64,000 nt of DNA from Tubiluchus corallicola (GCA_030141605.1 JAQGDQ010000434.1:124001-188000), one strand, 5' to 3'. Positions 39,401-51,987 are shown, numbered from the stretch's first letter. A program made the numbers and translations. The notes: generated by a model from the letters alone, not told the origin.

Positions 39401-42400
39401 CCATTTAATTTCATTTTTATTAGTCTTACTCAGTCACATTTTTCACTTTAGAAACCACTGTAGTCATGAATTACATGGTTGTTATTCTTTTACAGTTTTT
39501 AATTTAAATTTTCAAATAAAGTTAGCTTAATGTATCAAAAACTATGTTAGAATATTTTTAAAACATGTCTGATCAATAAACTCCATAGTTTATGTTACTA
39601 ATATGTGATGCTTTAGCATAAAATGCATGTGTTGCGTATGTTGCTCAAAGAATTCCTCAAACTGAGAAGTTGTTTATATTAGTAATGAAGGAGCTGAGTA
39701 AAATTTTCTGCTGAAGTTATAATTTTTTCGTGTTTTACACATTTAGAATGGATGAAATTGGTAAATTGCAAAAGTTACAGTTTTTCTTTTTTTCCCACAG
39801 TTCGATTGCTGCGGTGCAATGAATTACACAGACTGGAAGTATAATGCGGAATATGTAAAAAACAGTAGTGTTCCAGATTCCTGCTGTGAGGATTATAAGG
39901 ATAACTGTGGTGTGGGTCAACTTAAACCTAATCCTGAAGGCATTCATGTACAGGTAAATACTGGTAGCTGTAGTGGTAAACCACGTTAACTTGAAAAAGA
40001 ATTACATTGTAATCAGTTTACATAGTCATAGCTAGTGTACTGCTTTGCTGCAATGTTACAGCAAGTATGGAAGTGGAATGAATTGGAAGTGAACGTCAGA
40101 CATAGACATAGACCTAGACCTAGACATAGACATAGACATTTTATTTATCTCCTCATTTACACTAGAATGCAAATAGACTATTATTGCTATAGTTATTAAT
40201 TAAACAGGATAAATTATGCATAAAAGAAAGAATTAGGGGGGTGCAAGAGAAAGGGTAGCAAAAGACCAATTGGTCATCAAGTCGCCTACTAATCAGACTT
40301 AAATTTAGTGTAAAACTAAATTCAGATCGAAATCTAGGATTTGGCTCCGATTCTGATTCGTTGAGACACAGACGTGTGTTTCAGTTATTATTACGCCTGC
40401 ATCAATAACAACTAAAAATGTGAGATACTAAAAATGGACGCTTCAACTCTCATTGCAATTTAAATATTTAAAGGTATTATTCTTACCTTTTTTGCACTGG
40501 TTAGCAGCCATCTGAATTTACTTAAATGGTGATTTAAACTAGCTTTACGCTGTCATTGTAGGGGCAGCCGTGTTTCAAGATTTATATTTTTGAAAGTTTG
40601 TGAATGCTGGATGAATTTTTTATTAAATATCAATAGTATTTTTTGCTTTTTTATAGTGACAGAGTTTTTTCCAAAATTTAGTAAGTGTCATTAAATTTGT
40701 ATGCCAATAAAATTTGAAAACTACAGCTTTTGCAGTAATAAAGTTATATATTATGCGTAAATTAGAAGTATGGATCCATGTCTGTGAGGGCAATGACTAG
40801 GAACTGCAAACTGTATCCGAGCGCTGGAAAATCTTCCCAAGCTGACGGACATAGTCTGCAGGATACTTCTGGCAGAAGGACGCAAACTTGTACATAAACT
40901 TTTTTTCAAAATTTAAATGGAAGAAAATTTTAGGAATTTTCTCTCTTTATTAGTAAAAACGACAAAACTGCTCCACATTTTAATACTCTTCAAAGTTACA
41001 ACACAATTATTACTTGAGGTAATTGTTTTTTGCGCACTGCATGCACTGCAATTGTTGTCATATTCAGCGGCAGAACATCCAGTCATCCATGTGTAATGGT
41101 ATGTGTATAATAAATACAGTAGCTGTTGTTGTGGCCATCTCATTCTATAAATAGGCCTGCTGGTATGAAGATAAGATATGTAAATTTTTGCAGTAGCACA
41201 GCTAGTCTTCCAAGTCTTACCAATCTGCAGTACTAAAATATCACTATGTAATAATTTAAACTTAAGTGTTATCTTGCTTGATTTGTATTGGTTACCAATT
41301 ATACTATTATGGTTGCTGTAGTAACTGGCCTTGCCACCTAATCACACTTAGTACAAGTTGTGTGCTTAAAAGTGAAAAAAATTTGCGGTTTAACTACTTT
41401 ATGATACTCCATGGGTAAAGCTAAAGCACAATTCATTTTTTGCGGGTGTTGTAACGCAACTTAGATCCATCTCATTGTTGCTACTGACAATCACTGCATT
41501 TAGCCGATTAGGCCTATTAGAGAAATGTAGAGACATACAAGAGCATTCAAAATTTCGAAGCAGGATTTAGCTTCATAACAACAATAATAAATGGAATGTA
41601 GCAATCAAGTATGTGTATTGCAGAAATCAAGAAAATGCTGTTTTTACAGCTATCAAAATTTTTAAGACATACAAAAGTTGAAATAAATAAATTAAAGTTG
41701 CTGAGGCTTTTACAATAGAGGAGTGTTAGTTTACATCAATTACAAAATTGCTTTCCTGAGTTCTCAAATACTTTACCTGGGAAAATGTAAGAAACTCTGA
41801 TCTTGTTAACAAATAGCACAAATTACTTACCTGTTTGGGTGAAATAATACATGTAATAAATAAATAATATAATTTAAAAAGTTAAATCATTTTGTATGAA
41901 TACTAACTTTAATACAGTTGCGACTTCTGGTCCAGTTTTAGTTAGTGTCTGATTGATATCATCTATAGGCCTACAGCAGTTTCGCCTGGATTTCGTGTAG
42001 CGGTATTTGGTTCAGTCCCGTTTGTTTAAAAAAAATTGGAAAAATTTAGATTTGGTTCGGAAATCATTTTGCTCAATCCTTAAGAATCCTAATCCAGACC
42101 CACATTTTCAAAACTTTCTAAATTTTCAAAAATTATAAAAACTATTTTGTGTATGTCAATTAAAAAATGGTGTGACTTTGCCATATGGTATTCTCAAAAT
42201 AATATGTAAAAAAATTTTGCAAAATGACTCGAAATACGCAAAATTTTGCAACAAACAATTTGGTGTTGTAACTGTGAGAGTTCTTTTTAGTCATTGAATC
42301 CATCATAGTTCTATAGCACAGATACATTTTCTATGATTATGCACAATTCTGGGTGGTATTACATTTGAAAAGACATCTGGGCCATGGTCATCTCTGGAAA

Positions 42401-43745
42401 AAGGTTACGGGTTTAGTCTGATCTCAGTCATATCTGGATATAATTAACTAAATCTATGGTGTTATATCCTCAAGTTGCAGATTTAAAAGCTAAAATGAAT
42501 TAAATCGGTTTCCTTCTACTAGTGTGTCTGGAATGCACTGCCATTTTGTTTCCAGGTAATGGGTCTCGGCATTTCGTTTAAGAAAAATTGTTCCTTATTT
42601 GAAACATAGTATGTATGTTCACATTAAACAGAGATTTGAAGCTTGACCTCATAAATAGTAATGCTACAATTTATACTTATTTTCTGGTGCAGGGTTGCGT
42701 TCAAGGAATGGAGCAGTTCTTCTATGACAACTTGATTTTAATAGGTGGTGTTGGAATAGGACTGGCATTCGTACAGGTAAAATTTATTTTTTTCTGGTCT
42801 AATTAAATAATTGCTTAATCAGCCATTTAAAGATTTTATCAGATCATAGATGGCAATGGCTCCCTTTTGCAAACACATTACTGGATTATCCTATTACTGC
42901 ACATAGTGTAATAATGTTAGGCTCTCAACTTGCCTAATATAATGTTTCTCCCATGTTTGCTGCAACCAATTCATCTCTGAAAATGTGACGCCTAATTTTC
43001 TTTTGATTATGGCATTTTTGCCTCAATCTTTAACAAAAGTGACTTGAGTCTTAATGATAGAGACAAATGTTAAACAAAAATCTTTACTATTTAAATATCG
43101 CAGATACAACAAGGTTTGAGCAAATACTTTGGTTGTTATGCAGATTGCGATGGCCGTCCCAGCTCTTTTATGAGACATTCTCTGGAACTTTAGATATATG
43201 CTGTTTAGCATTTCTAAACTGCAGTATTTCATTCGTATTACCCCTAAATAGTGTGATTTGCTGCTCTTAATTTTTGTAGGTCCCATACGTGATACATGTA
43301 TTGTATTCACTTGGACAACGAATTGTACTACCATTAACACTAATATGAATGAAACATTGCACTGAGGTGTTATTAAACGTTGTACAGTGCTTATAGGTTC
43401 AATGAAACTGATTACTAATGTATGGGATGATTTAATAGACACGCATCAGCCATTTTTCTGAGTCTGAGAAACTATTTTTATCATCATTGCCAGTGTTGCT
43501 ATGTGGGGCAGTTTCAACGTACACAATACACACTAATTGATCAGACTGCAAACTTAGGTGTCCTCTAAAAGTCTTGTATGAAGATTAAAGTAATGTGAAA
43601 TTATTCCTTTTATGAAAAGTCAAAATGCATCTTTCTGTCACTACATTAAAAAGATTACAATAATTTGTGTTTTTTTTAGATTGCTGGTATTGTATTGGCA
43701 TGCTGCTTGGCAAAGTCCATTCGTAAAGAATATGAAGTCGTCTGA
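30479..43745 (+). CDS. CD63: CD63-like tetraspanin
   Basis: Seven exons, all in phase 0: 30479-30541, 36490-36678, 37139-37213, 39246-39347, 39801-39953, 42693-42776 and 43680-43745 (TGA), giving 243 aa (human CD63 238). Four membrane segments are visible at about 12-34, 53-76, 85-108 and 205-232. The large extracellular loop (about 109-203) has the tetraspanin CCG motif in FDCCGAMNYTDW, then VPDSCC, DNCG and EGIHVQGCV, giving six cysteines for disulfides, and sequons NNT, NYT and NSS. The start KCVKYLLFAFNLLF and the end ACCLAKSIRKEYEVV match CD63. The C-terminal YEVV is a YxxPhi signal like that which sends CD63 to late endosomes and lysosomes. Intron 1 is about 6 kb. The exon-4 donor (GTTAGT) is weaker than the others. 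AATAAA follows at 43840. Confidence 0.94.
31300..31405 (-). repeat. Probable SINE fragment in tetraspanin intron 1
   Basis: On the minus strand TTTCAATCCAGGCTCAG and GTTCAAACTTTT closely resemble the B-box region and start of the body in the SINE at 27950-28235. The A-box half is not clear. Confidence 0.45.
36358..36416 (+). repeat. Direct repeat, copy 1 (tetraspanin intron 1)
   Basis: TTCCATTGTCATCTTGCTTG followed by GACTGGTATGATCATTG and GTTCCA recurs in almost the same order at 37294-37356. Confidence 0.65.
37294..37356 (+). repeat. Direct repeat, copy 2 (tetraspanin intron 3)
   Basis: TTTCATTGTCATCTAACTTG followed by GACTTGTATGATCATTGG and TTGTTCCA matches copy 1. The two copies bracket exons 2 and 3. 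Confidence 0.65.
37918..38029. repeat. Fold-back element with telomere-like loop (tetraspanin intron 3)
   Basis: AGTTTACAATTCCCCACACA (37938-37957) is the reverse complement of 38003-38022 with one mismatch. GGCTAAA at the left edge and TTTAGCC at the right edge pair as outer ends. The loop of about 45 bp holds CCCTAACCCTAA, two units of the animal telomere repeat. Confidence 0.8.
40097..40330 (-). mobile_element. Retroposon 3' end with hexamer (GACATA)n tail
   Basis: A (GACATA/GACCTA)n array (about 40097-40138) is followed by TTTTATTTATCTCCTC, which on the minus strand reads as an AGATAAATAAAA 3' end before the microsatellite. Similar junctions occur at 63726-63780 and more loosely at 795-845. 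This is the pattern of non-LTR retroposons that end in short tandem repeats. Confidence 0.5.
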
Positions 43746-43839
43746 TGTTTGAAACAAAAAAAATCACAGGGTTCACAATTTCCGACGTCACAAAAAAGTG
43801 CCTACAAGTTTGTGCAAAAGCTTCTATTTAAATGTATTT

Positions 43840-43845
43840 AATAAA
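43840..43845 (+). promoter_or_regulatory. Tetraspanin polyadenylation signal
   Basis: AATAAA 95 bases after the CD63-like stop codon. Confidence 0.75.
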
Positions 43846-46800
43846 TAATAATATCATGTTTTTTATAATACCAAAGTAAGTCTAATAATGCATTAAGGAA
43901 AATTTTATTTACGGTGCAGACACTAAGTTGATGAGATCATTATTTACACTCTGATTAATCATGTTCTAATAACAAAAGTGAGGCGTTATTAAGCGTAATT
44001 ATATAAACTAAGCTGTAAGGATATATTACTATGTAATAAGTGTGTATTTAAAAGTGTTTATGTGAATCAATTTACATTGAGTCTGTATGGCCTCATCAAA
44101 ATTTTGATCAGTATAACTATGGCTTATTGCCTACAGATAAACCTAATTAATAACAAATCATTTCAGGTAATTTTGTTTTTTTACTGTGAACAGAAATTTT
44201 TAATTTTGTACAAGTATTAATTGGAACTTGATCGAGCAACATTGTAGATTTCATAAATATATTTTAATGTGTGGTCACTATGTAGTAATCATGGTCCTGA
44301 AAATTTGTAATAAATTCATAATTTTAGACAAGTGTTGTCAAAGCTGTTGTCTGACTGTACAATTGAAATGACGTTATCATGGCTTGTGGCCATTCACAGA
44401 ATTAAATGAATATTTGGCTGGTTGGTACAGGTTGAAAGTATCGTTAGACAAGTTGCACCTTCTTTGTAATCCTTTATGAAAGGCATCATTGTTGTGAAAT
44501 ATAACAGTATGAGATTTGTAATCATACTTTTCAAAAACATCTTTGTGAAAAGTGAAAGCAGATTTATGGTTAAAGAATCTACTTATACCAAACACTCAGG
44601 TACACGATTTGCAAATTACAATTTCATTTACAATGGCTTACCAGTGTTTGGTATTTTTTTCAAGTATTTGCAATTACATGACAGCTACTCATGTCTACTG
44701 CACAAAACATGTATAACTACGCAGAGTAACGTTAGTTAAACTTTTGTAATGTGGGACGTTGTGATGAGACTGGTATTACAACGGCAAACCCGTAAAGCAA
44801 GACTCTTAACATTCCCTTTACAATTTTGTGTTTTAAAAATTCGTTTATTGAGCACAAAGGCAGGTTTTACCACCAGAAGTCAACATCATTATATTTGGAG
44901 TCACATGGAGTATTCAAATCTAGATGGTATACAATACTTTATTATGAGGTCCCCTGATTGGTCAATCAGTCATCCATCTCAATTCGAGTTGAAGTTAGTG
45001 ATATGGAAAGCACTAGCTTTTTAATGCTTAGCATGGGGTAACTTTGGCGTAAGATAACGGTCAGGTCAAAGGTACCACAGCACATCCAGAGCAACACCAA
45101 ACGAGTATAAAACATAATAGCTGCATACTTATGGTAGGTGTAAAGGGAGGATTTGAATCAGCTCGATGCTAAGCAAACTAGGGGGGAGAAAGAGAAAAGG
45201 AGTATCTAGGATTCAAGCAGTTGCAACTATAGTGTCATAGAGACAGATTTTCTCCAGCAAAATGTTGGGTTTAGATGCTAGTTAGCTGCATGGACTTTTT
45301 AGCACTTAATTTCCAAATATTCCATAAAGAAACAGCACACGTGCACACAGCGCAGAAAATATGCACTGAAGTTTACACTATTGTAGTCTTAAAAACAAGT
45401 TCTACATAGTTGAAATTTCACAACATGATATAACAATATATTAGCTTTCGGTTGTGAAAACTACAAGTTTAATAAATCATAGTTTTAGTACTTTTAAAGT
45501 AGTAAAGTTACAGCCAAAAAGCTTTTAAATGTTTAAAAATTGCCGGAACATTATGTCAGCTAATCATCAATTGAAAAACAGCCATTAACATATAAAACAC
45601 ACAATACAGGGCAGCAATTGAGAAATCAAGCAGCTTACAACCTGGTCTTCACCACAGAAAAATATAACACTGATAAAGATTTATTGCCAAAAAAAACGAG
45701 ACAATCCTCTGGGCTGCCTACGGTATCAGGAATTCCCTTACAGACAAAGTGTACGACGGCCGCACAGAACCGTTTGATGCTGAGGAACTAAAGCCGAAAA
45801 TTTTAAAAAATGAGAAACTGGATATTGGTTATTGCCCTTCGCCTAGTTTGCATTAAAAATGGTGGACACATATAGCGCACTTAATTATTGTAATTTTAAC
45901 AATGGTAAAAGATTTTTCCGGAGCTTATTTTTTGGCTTGTTGATTTAAAGCTTCTGTATCTTTGGAAAAATCTAAAGAAATGACCTGAAATTTTTGGTGT
46001 TTATACAAAAGCATCCGTAACATCGGCATAATTTTTGACCGATTCCCTTATTTCTTCTTACAATTAATATCCTAATCAAAACATAATCAATAATCGGCAT
46101 ATTTTTGCCACACGATATGTATGTATCATGTATGTGTACATACATAATAGTCCTTGTTTGAAACTTTTTGAAAGTTTTTTCGTTACAGAGATGAAGCTGC
46201 AACATTTTCTTGATGTTTTCTTTAGTAACTACTAAGACACTGACGCAATGAAAGTACACGAAAACACTCATAAATAAAGCTTAAATAACTCGTCGAAATT
46301 TTGTACCACTTACATGCTTTCTTGTTGCGCACAGCGCTTGCGTTATTAGTAACGCCGTATAAAACGTGTAAATTTTCGCAGCCATTTTAACGCTGTCGTT
46401 TAAAACAAGTTTAAACATTTGAAAAAATAATCAGAGCTTGAACTGTACAATGTGACTGTGTTTTAGTTTATGATTTTACGATGGATCTGTCTCTATTTTC
46501 CTATTACTCTTTATATTTTGTATATTAAAATCGCAATTTTATACGTATTGGTTTTCTGCATAATGGAACGATGTTAAATGTTAAGTACGACTTACTTCGT
46601 TTGCAGTACTTAGCACATGTTTGCAATGGTGCATAGAACGACTCAACGCGTCATGCACAGGACTATTTCTAGGTCTATTTGTGCATTTCCACGATGTGAA
46701 AGCGATTCTTTTCATCATAATGTAAATTTTTAATTTTGTCATTCCAATTGCTAGAAAAAATTCTTTAGAACGTTGGCCTAACTGAGATGTATCACGGATG

Positions 46801-47765
46801 CATGTTACGTTACCTACAGGCATTCTGAGGGCAACGATAATTTGGTTGTAAAAAGAAGTAATTTCAAGATGATGCGCATGGTTAGATGAAAAGTTCCCGA
46901 ATACGGAAAGAAACTGAAATTTCTCGCAAAAAATATGTATGATAATAGAAATATTGTCGTTCAATTTTGTACGGTCTCAGCAAATTCTCACTTGGTTAAA
47001 TTTCATCAGTTTCTAGTTCAGGGGCGCCCGGCAGCAAATTACAGGGGCGGGGCAGCATTTTTGAATTGGGCACATTTTGTTTACCCATATTTCTAATGAC
47101 GATATAACTTATATATAAGGGTATATCTAAGGCACCCCAAATGTCTTCTGCCTCTCACATATTCCTTTTGAAATGAATAAAAAATGAATAATACACAGAT
47201 GCACGTTTTCATGTAGACTTCTATTTTGATAATTCCAACTAAAAATGGCAGCTTGATAAATTAAGCACAAACACATGTTCTCGTAAACTCTTCGTGGTAA
47301 TCGTGGATAACCACACATTTTCCATCAAAAAGGCAAATGCTCCCCTTAGGAAAGGGCAAGCGGGCCGCATCATTCTAACAAGCAAAAGTATTCTCTTGGC
47401 TTGGGCCCCCAGGCAATTTAAATTTATTTTTATTACGTAAACATGGTAGCTTAATTATGACATACACACAAAAATTTCACTGATTTTTTTGGGTTAGCAA
47501 ATGTAGGTCTGCAGACTGCAAATGGTGGACAGGTGATTGAACCCAGTCTATTTCTGTCTGAGCACTGTTTTGCTTTGTTACGGGATCTATTTGCATGTTG
47601 CTGATCATTTTATGTGAATTGCAACATAACTAATCAAGATGTTTTGTTAAAGTGTTAAACAAACCGACTATAATAGGATCACTATTTAAACAATGTACAT
47701 AGATTCTATTTTTAAAATGTGAAAAGTAAATAGTTGTTGAAATTGTTTGACACGTCAGCGGCTTT
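43846..47765. other. Intergenic DNA between the tetraspanin gene and LRRIQ3
   Basis: No gene is recognised. A stop-bounded open frame of 59 codons (45677-45856, +) has coding-like composition (ILWAAYGIRNSLTDKV and onward) but no start and no known family. GC-rich patches at 47020-47060 and 47340-47410 look like repeat pieces. The rest is AT-rich. Confidence 0.5.
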
Positions 47766-47843
47766 TTGTATCATCGTGAGGTGAATGGTGTCGCGAACTT
47801 TCTAGAAATCGGTGGCCTTTTCTTCTGCACTAAATTATGCAAC

Positions 47844-49592
47844 ATGATTGTAGAAAACAGGCAAGTGAAACTGCCAGTGTTGGCGGAAAAAATTCGTCAA
47901 GAGTGTGGAATTCACGATAAATTTACTCAAGGTCAGAGTTGCGAAGAATCTGGCTCTTGCGTTTGTGTTCACTTGATTAATGAAGGGATTCCGGACAAAC
48001 GTGGTGCTTGTCAGAGTTTAACGATATGTAACCTAAGTGGGAATCACATTGAGTCTTTTGCGCCATTACTGTACTGCGAAAATTTGATGAAATTGGATTT
48101 ACATAGCAACGATATTTCTGAATTGCCCAGTACAGACACGTGGTCGTCACTGGCCCGCTTGAAACTTCTTCTTTTGCACAACAATATGTTAAGTTCGGAA
48201 GTACAGGTAATGAAACTTTATGGGTGTCGGTCACTTACGGCTCTTACTTTATATGACTGCCCTTTAAGTTTGAGAGAAAACTACAGACTTCGTGTACTTA
48301 GGTATTTGTCTTGCTTAGAGGCTCTGGATCACCACGTTGTGTCTGACGAAGAGGTGACAGCTTGCATTAGCATCAAACCTGGTTCAAAGTTTACAGGTTT
48401 GAGTAGCACGTTAAGGGTAAATTTGACCAGCGGCACGTTTGTTGAAACGGGCTTAATGAACGAATATGCAATATTATGCTCGATAATGAAAAATATAAAC
48501 AACATACGAGCTCACACCAGCCCCATAATTATTGTACAAAAGTTCATTAGAGGCTATCTGACGAGAAAGCACCACAAGGAAGAGAAATTTCGAAAAACCA
48601 GTGCTGCAGTTATTATCCAGCGATTCTACAGACAAGTCCTTGATAGGCGCAATCTAATCCGTAAAAAAAGCAGAAAACCATCTGCCCGTCGCCGCTTAGC
48701 TAGGCTTGGTCAACCTATATGCATAGATGTAAGCAGCCTAAAATTACGAATGGAAAAATTACATCCTGAATATTTGCAGCTACCCGTTGTCACAATTAGC
48801 ACATGTATACCAGAGACAGGAGAGCATACAGTGCATTCCAGGTCAAGCTGCACCCCCCGGCCTGCGATGCGATTTTGCCCCTTGCATATACTATCACACG
48901 TAGAAGAAAAACAACTACTCGAACCTAAGAAGTTGCCCCTATACTTCCAAAAATTGCTCATAAAGGGTCCCGATAGTAGTGGAGTTTCTTCGAAAACAAC
49001 TCATGGACAAAAACGGCGAATTGCATTAGAAAAGAGACTCCAGGTCGAAGGTCATGGACTTGACTTAGATTGGAAATGTCGACAAAAGAGTAAGAGCTTA
49101 GGAGATCTGAAATGTTCTTACCATGGGCAAGGAAGCGATGTCCGAGAGCGCAGAAAAGCAGAAGCAAAGAAGTATACAGAACAAGTTCGAAATGAGCTAA
49201 AAGAGGGTCGTCAACTGATGCATGATCTTTGTGTTGCAAGAAAGAAGCTTGCTATAAAGAAAAATATAGATGACAGCAATGAACTTTATAAAGCAATTGC
49301 ACAAAGAAAACTAGAGGATCTACAGCAGGTTCAAGATATGACTACAGCGCAGAAAGTAAAAACGTTTGAATTGAACCAGAAATTAAATGAAATGAGGGGA
49401 ATATCTTCCAACTTTCGGAGGCAGTGCAATGCTGTTGCAAGTGCTGTCAACTGGCACGAGCGTAAGCGTATTCTGGAAGAAGTGAGAAAGAATAAGACTA
49501 GCACTGTCAAAGACAGACACAAGAAAGAACGAGAGAGCAGACAATTATTAAAGTCTAACATGAACATACGAAGTCAAGTTAGATACTTCTGA
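47844..49592 (+). CDS. LRRIQ3: Leucine-rich repeat and IQ domain-containing protein 3-like (intronless)
   Basis: Single uninterrupted frame; the first in-frame ATG is at 47844, giving 582 aa (human LRRIQ3 624). The frame is open upstream to 47766, but no ATG lies there. Leucine-rich repeats span about residues 57-120 (LTICNLSGNHIESF, LMKLDLHSNDISELP, LKLLLLHNNML). They are followed by the diagnostic LRRIQ3 cap LYDCPLSLRENYRL and LEALDHHVVSDEEV, matching DCPVSLKKGYRHV and LKALDHHVISDEEI in the human protein. Two IQ calmodulin-binding motifs follow, IIIVQKFIRGYLTRK (about 227-242) and AVIIQRFYRQVLDRR (about 253-269). The C-terminal 150 residues are Lys/Arg/Glu-rich and coiled-coil-like. The molecular role of the family is poorly known, and a ciliary or sperm-flagellar role is an inference. 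The lack of introns is unusual for the family. A candidate AATAAA is at 49985. Confidence 0.88.
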   Translation: MIVENRQVKLPVLAEKIRQECGIHDKFTQGQSCEESGSCVCVHLINEGIPDKRGACQSLTICNLSGNHIESFAPLLYCENLMKLDLHSNDISELPSTDTWSSLARLKLLLLHNNMLSSEVQVMKLYGCRSLTALTLYDCPLSLRENYRLRVLRYLSCLEALDHHVVSDEEVTACISIKPGSKFTGLSSTLRVNLTSGTFVETGLMNEYAILCSIMKNINNIRAHTSPIIIVQKFIRGYLTRKHHKEEKFRKTSAAVIIQRFYRQVLDRRNLIRKKSRKPSARRRLARLGQPICIDVSSLKLRMEKLHPEYLQLPVVTISTCIPETGEHTVHSRSSCTPRPAMRFCPLHILSHVEEKQLLEPKKLPLYFQKLLIKGPDSSGVSSKTTHGQKRRIALEKRLQVEGHGLDLDWKCRQKSKSLGDLKCSYHGQGSDVRERRKAEAKKYTEQVRNELKEGRQLMHDLCVARKKLAIKKNIDDSNELYKAIAQRKLEDLQQVQDMTTAQKVKTFELNQKLNEMRGISSNFRRQCNAVASAVNWHERKRILEEVRKNKTSTVKDRHKKERESRQLLKSNMNIRSQVRYF

Positions 49593-50512
49593 CAAGGGTT
49601 GTTGTCATGCCATCTAAAAAAGGAGCATGCACATATAATACAACTGTGATATTTTTTAAATTGCTGACAACTTGTGTCATAGTTAATAATTTATCAATTT
49701 TCTTTTCCTAGATATATAACATAAATATACCTTGCGCCAAGTGGCTAGTTACTATCGTAGCAATATGCATGAAGCTAGTTATACATTAAATTTCACAATG
49801 TTGCATACACATCTAAATATCACTGGTAAAATCAAATTATTTTTGCTAAAAATTGAAATTATTGCTGTTTTGCCTTGGTTTTTTACTTTGTATTTCACAA
49901 ATTTTAGTACGTATTTGTGCAGCTCAGCGGAAGCGGTAGGCCTACTAGTTTAAAAATAGGCATTTGGATGGCACGATATAAGGGAATAAATTTTAAAAAA
50001 ATCGCTGTCATCTTTCCAAGTTGTTTGTCCCTTTTTCACCCCTGGAACAAATTGCCAACTGCAACAGTTGATGCACCATCATGTTTAAGAAAGGACCGAA
50101 ATCAGGTTCAACTGCTAGATCCCAATGGGTTTGAATTTTAAAATTGAGGTAAAATTATCATTATGCTGATCGACGTGCGTGCGTACATTTTAAAGTCTTC
50201 TACACTGTTGCGTTGCATAGTTAACAGCGTTCTCTACAAAATTATATAGTAAATAGAGACAGCTCACTACATATAGTTAAATTAAGGAGCATTTTGTACA
50301 ACAAAATAAAGAAAATAAAGTAGTCGCTTGTTAAACGCACATGTATTGCACGATCACCACAGATCCACTGCAATTAAGATTGTGGTAAACATATGAAAAT
50401 AATGTGCGCTTTTGACTGTACCAGATGACATCAAGATAAGGCTGAACACTTTCCAAGCAAGACAGGCTTTTGCAATTACATTTTAGGCATCAGTTTGTAT
50501 TAATCCAACATT

Positions 50513-50515
<3 letters not shown>

Positions 50516-50611
<96 letters not shown>

Positions 50612-50645
50612 ATATTATTTTATATATATATATATATATATATAT
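50516..50645. repeat. CT microsatellite followed by TA repeat
   Basis: (CT)n from 50516 to 50607 with a single T interruption near the end, then (TA)n at about 50621-50645. The frames across it are not genes. Confidence 0.95.
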
Positions 50646-51127
50646 TACACTATTGAATCAAAAAAAAATTAATTAAAAGTGATGCAAGCCTAAAATTATG
50701 GATTTGAATGATTCCTCACTTCAACAGCACGTGCTCTTTATCATTAATTTACAATGTTTGAAACGAATTTAGCTGTGATTTCTGTGTACAAATATTTAAT
50801 TAATAGTGTTTTTACTGCAGAATGAAATCAACCCAATAAATATTTCCCAGTAAGTTAGTAACTGCATTAAATTTGTAGCTTTGTTTTCAGTACTGTAGTT
50901 ATATGACTGCATATTGATCATTTGAGTTTTTGTGATCATTTGCATTTACGCAACTACAGTGAATAAAGCTTGAATTTAATTAGCTGCAGCAACTAATTGT
51001 TACCAATTTACCATGGCTCCCTAGCATGCCCTTTTCAACATACACTAGGATTGTGCAACTCGTAGTAGAAGATAATAATTAATTTACACTGTGAAAGGGA
51101 GAAGATTTCGTTTATTGATTGACATTC

Positions 51128-51830
51128 AGCATGATATGTGAACTATCGGCCAAACAAAAACAATTGAAAGATAAAATTCATCAATGTAAGAGTGTAAATG
51201 AAATTGCTAAACTAAAATAGGGTAGAAACAGTGTATTAAGGCAAATTCATGACCGGATGAAAGTTACAGAAGAAATACAAGTCTTAGCAGCCGAAAAAAG
51301 ATTAATATCATCATTACAAAACTAGAGCTTTACAAAATCTTGAACCAAAGAAAAATAATGGTGAAATATTAACTGATTCAGCAAGACAAGCTAAAGAGAT
51401 AGTCAAGCGGTGTAGCAGAGTTTTTCATGACGCATTGGTAGAAAAAGTAAAGCAAACGTTGGTAGAACCATATGGAATAACCATACCTTTTACTGCTGGA
51501 GAAGTATATGCTACCGTACAGAGTCTTTACAGAACAATAAAAGTCCGAACTACTGGAACACAGTCTGTAGGGACTTTATGAAGTCTTAGCACATATGCAA
51601 AGTTACGCTGCCAAAATTGAAATGTTGCTTATACAGATCAGTATTGTAAATAAAATGGCCAAAAGTTATAAGTAAGTTCCTCGATAAAATCAGTGAAGAA
51701 AAATGGATCTAGAAGATAAAATGCAGAAGACTTAATGAGGTGGTCATGCTCTGAGATTACCAGAGGACAGTCCACCTATTAAAGTTTTCAGTGAATCATT
51801 TCAATCATCAAAAAAGGCCAAGGGGTGGTA
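51128..51830 (+). pseudogene. Degenerate coding-like sequence (coiled-coil protein or retrocopy), unidentified
   Basis: A + strand reading frame can be followed for about 700 bp through several stops and frame changes. It starts ELSAKQKQLKDKIHQ with CKSVNEIAKLK before a stop. It continues VLRQIHDRMKVTEEIQVLAA, then AKEIVKRCSRVFHDALVEKV and GEVYATVQSLYRTIKVR, then VLAHMQSYAAKIEMLL, and finally RLPEDSPPIKVFSESFQSS. Amino-acid composition and low-complexity helices look like real protein, whereas the stops show it is not functional. I do not recognise the family. A processed pseudogene or transposon gene remnant both fit. Confidence 0.5.
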
Positions 51831-51987
51831 GAGTGCTCTAAGACATGGATGGATTTCACACGAAAAGACCTCCATGAAACATATCTAATTTTGAAATCTA
51901 TTTCATTGTGGAGATTAGCAAAAGAATGTACAATATGATGGTAGAAGGTGGACAGTGTAATGTCTTTCAATGAGTGATATATATATA

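Noticed and set aside
47018-47410. GC-rich ends suggesting a hAT element
   Set aside because: The candidate termini (CAGGGGCGCCC and GGGCCCCCAGG) do not form a convincing inverted repeat and no target duplication was found.
47766-47843. Upstream extension of the LRRIQ3-like frame
   Set aside because: It begins at a TTG codon; the first in-frame ATG is at 47844.
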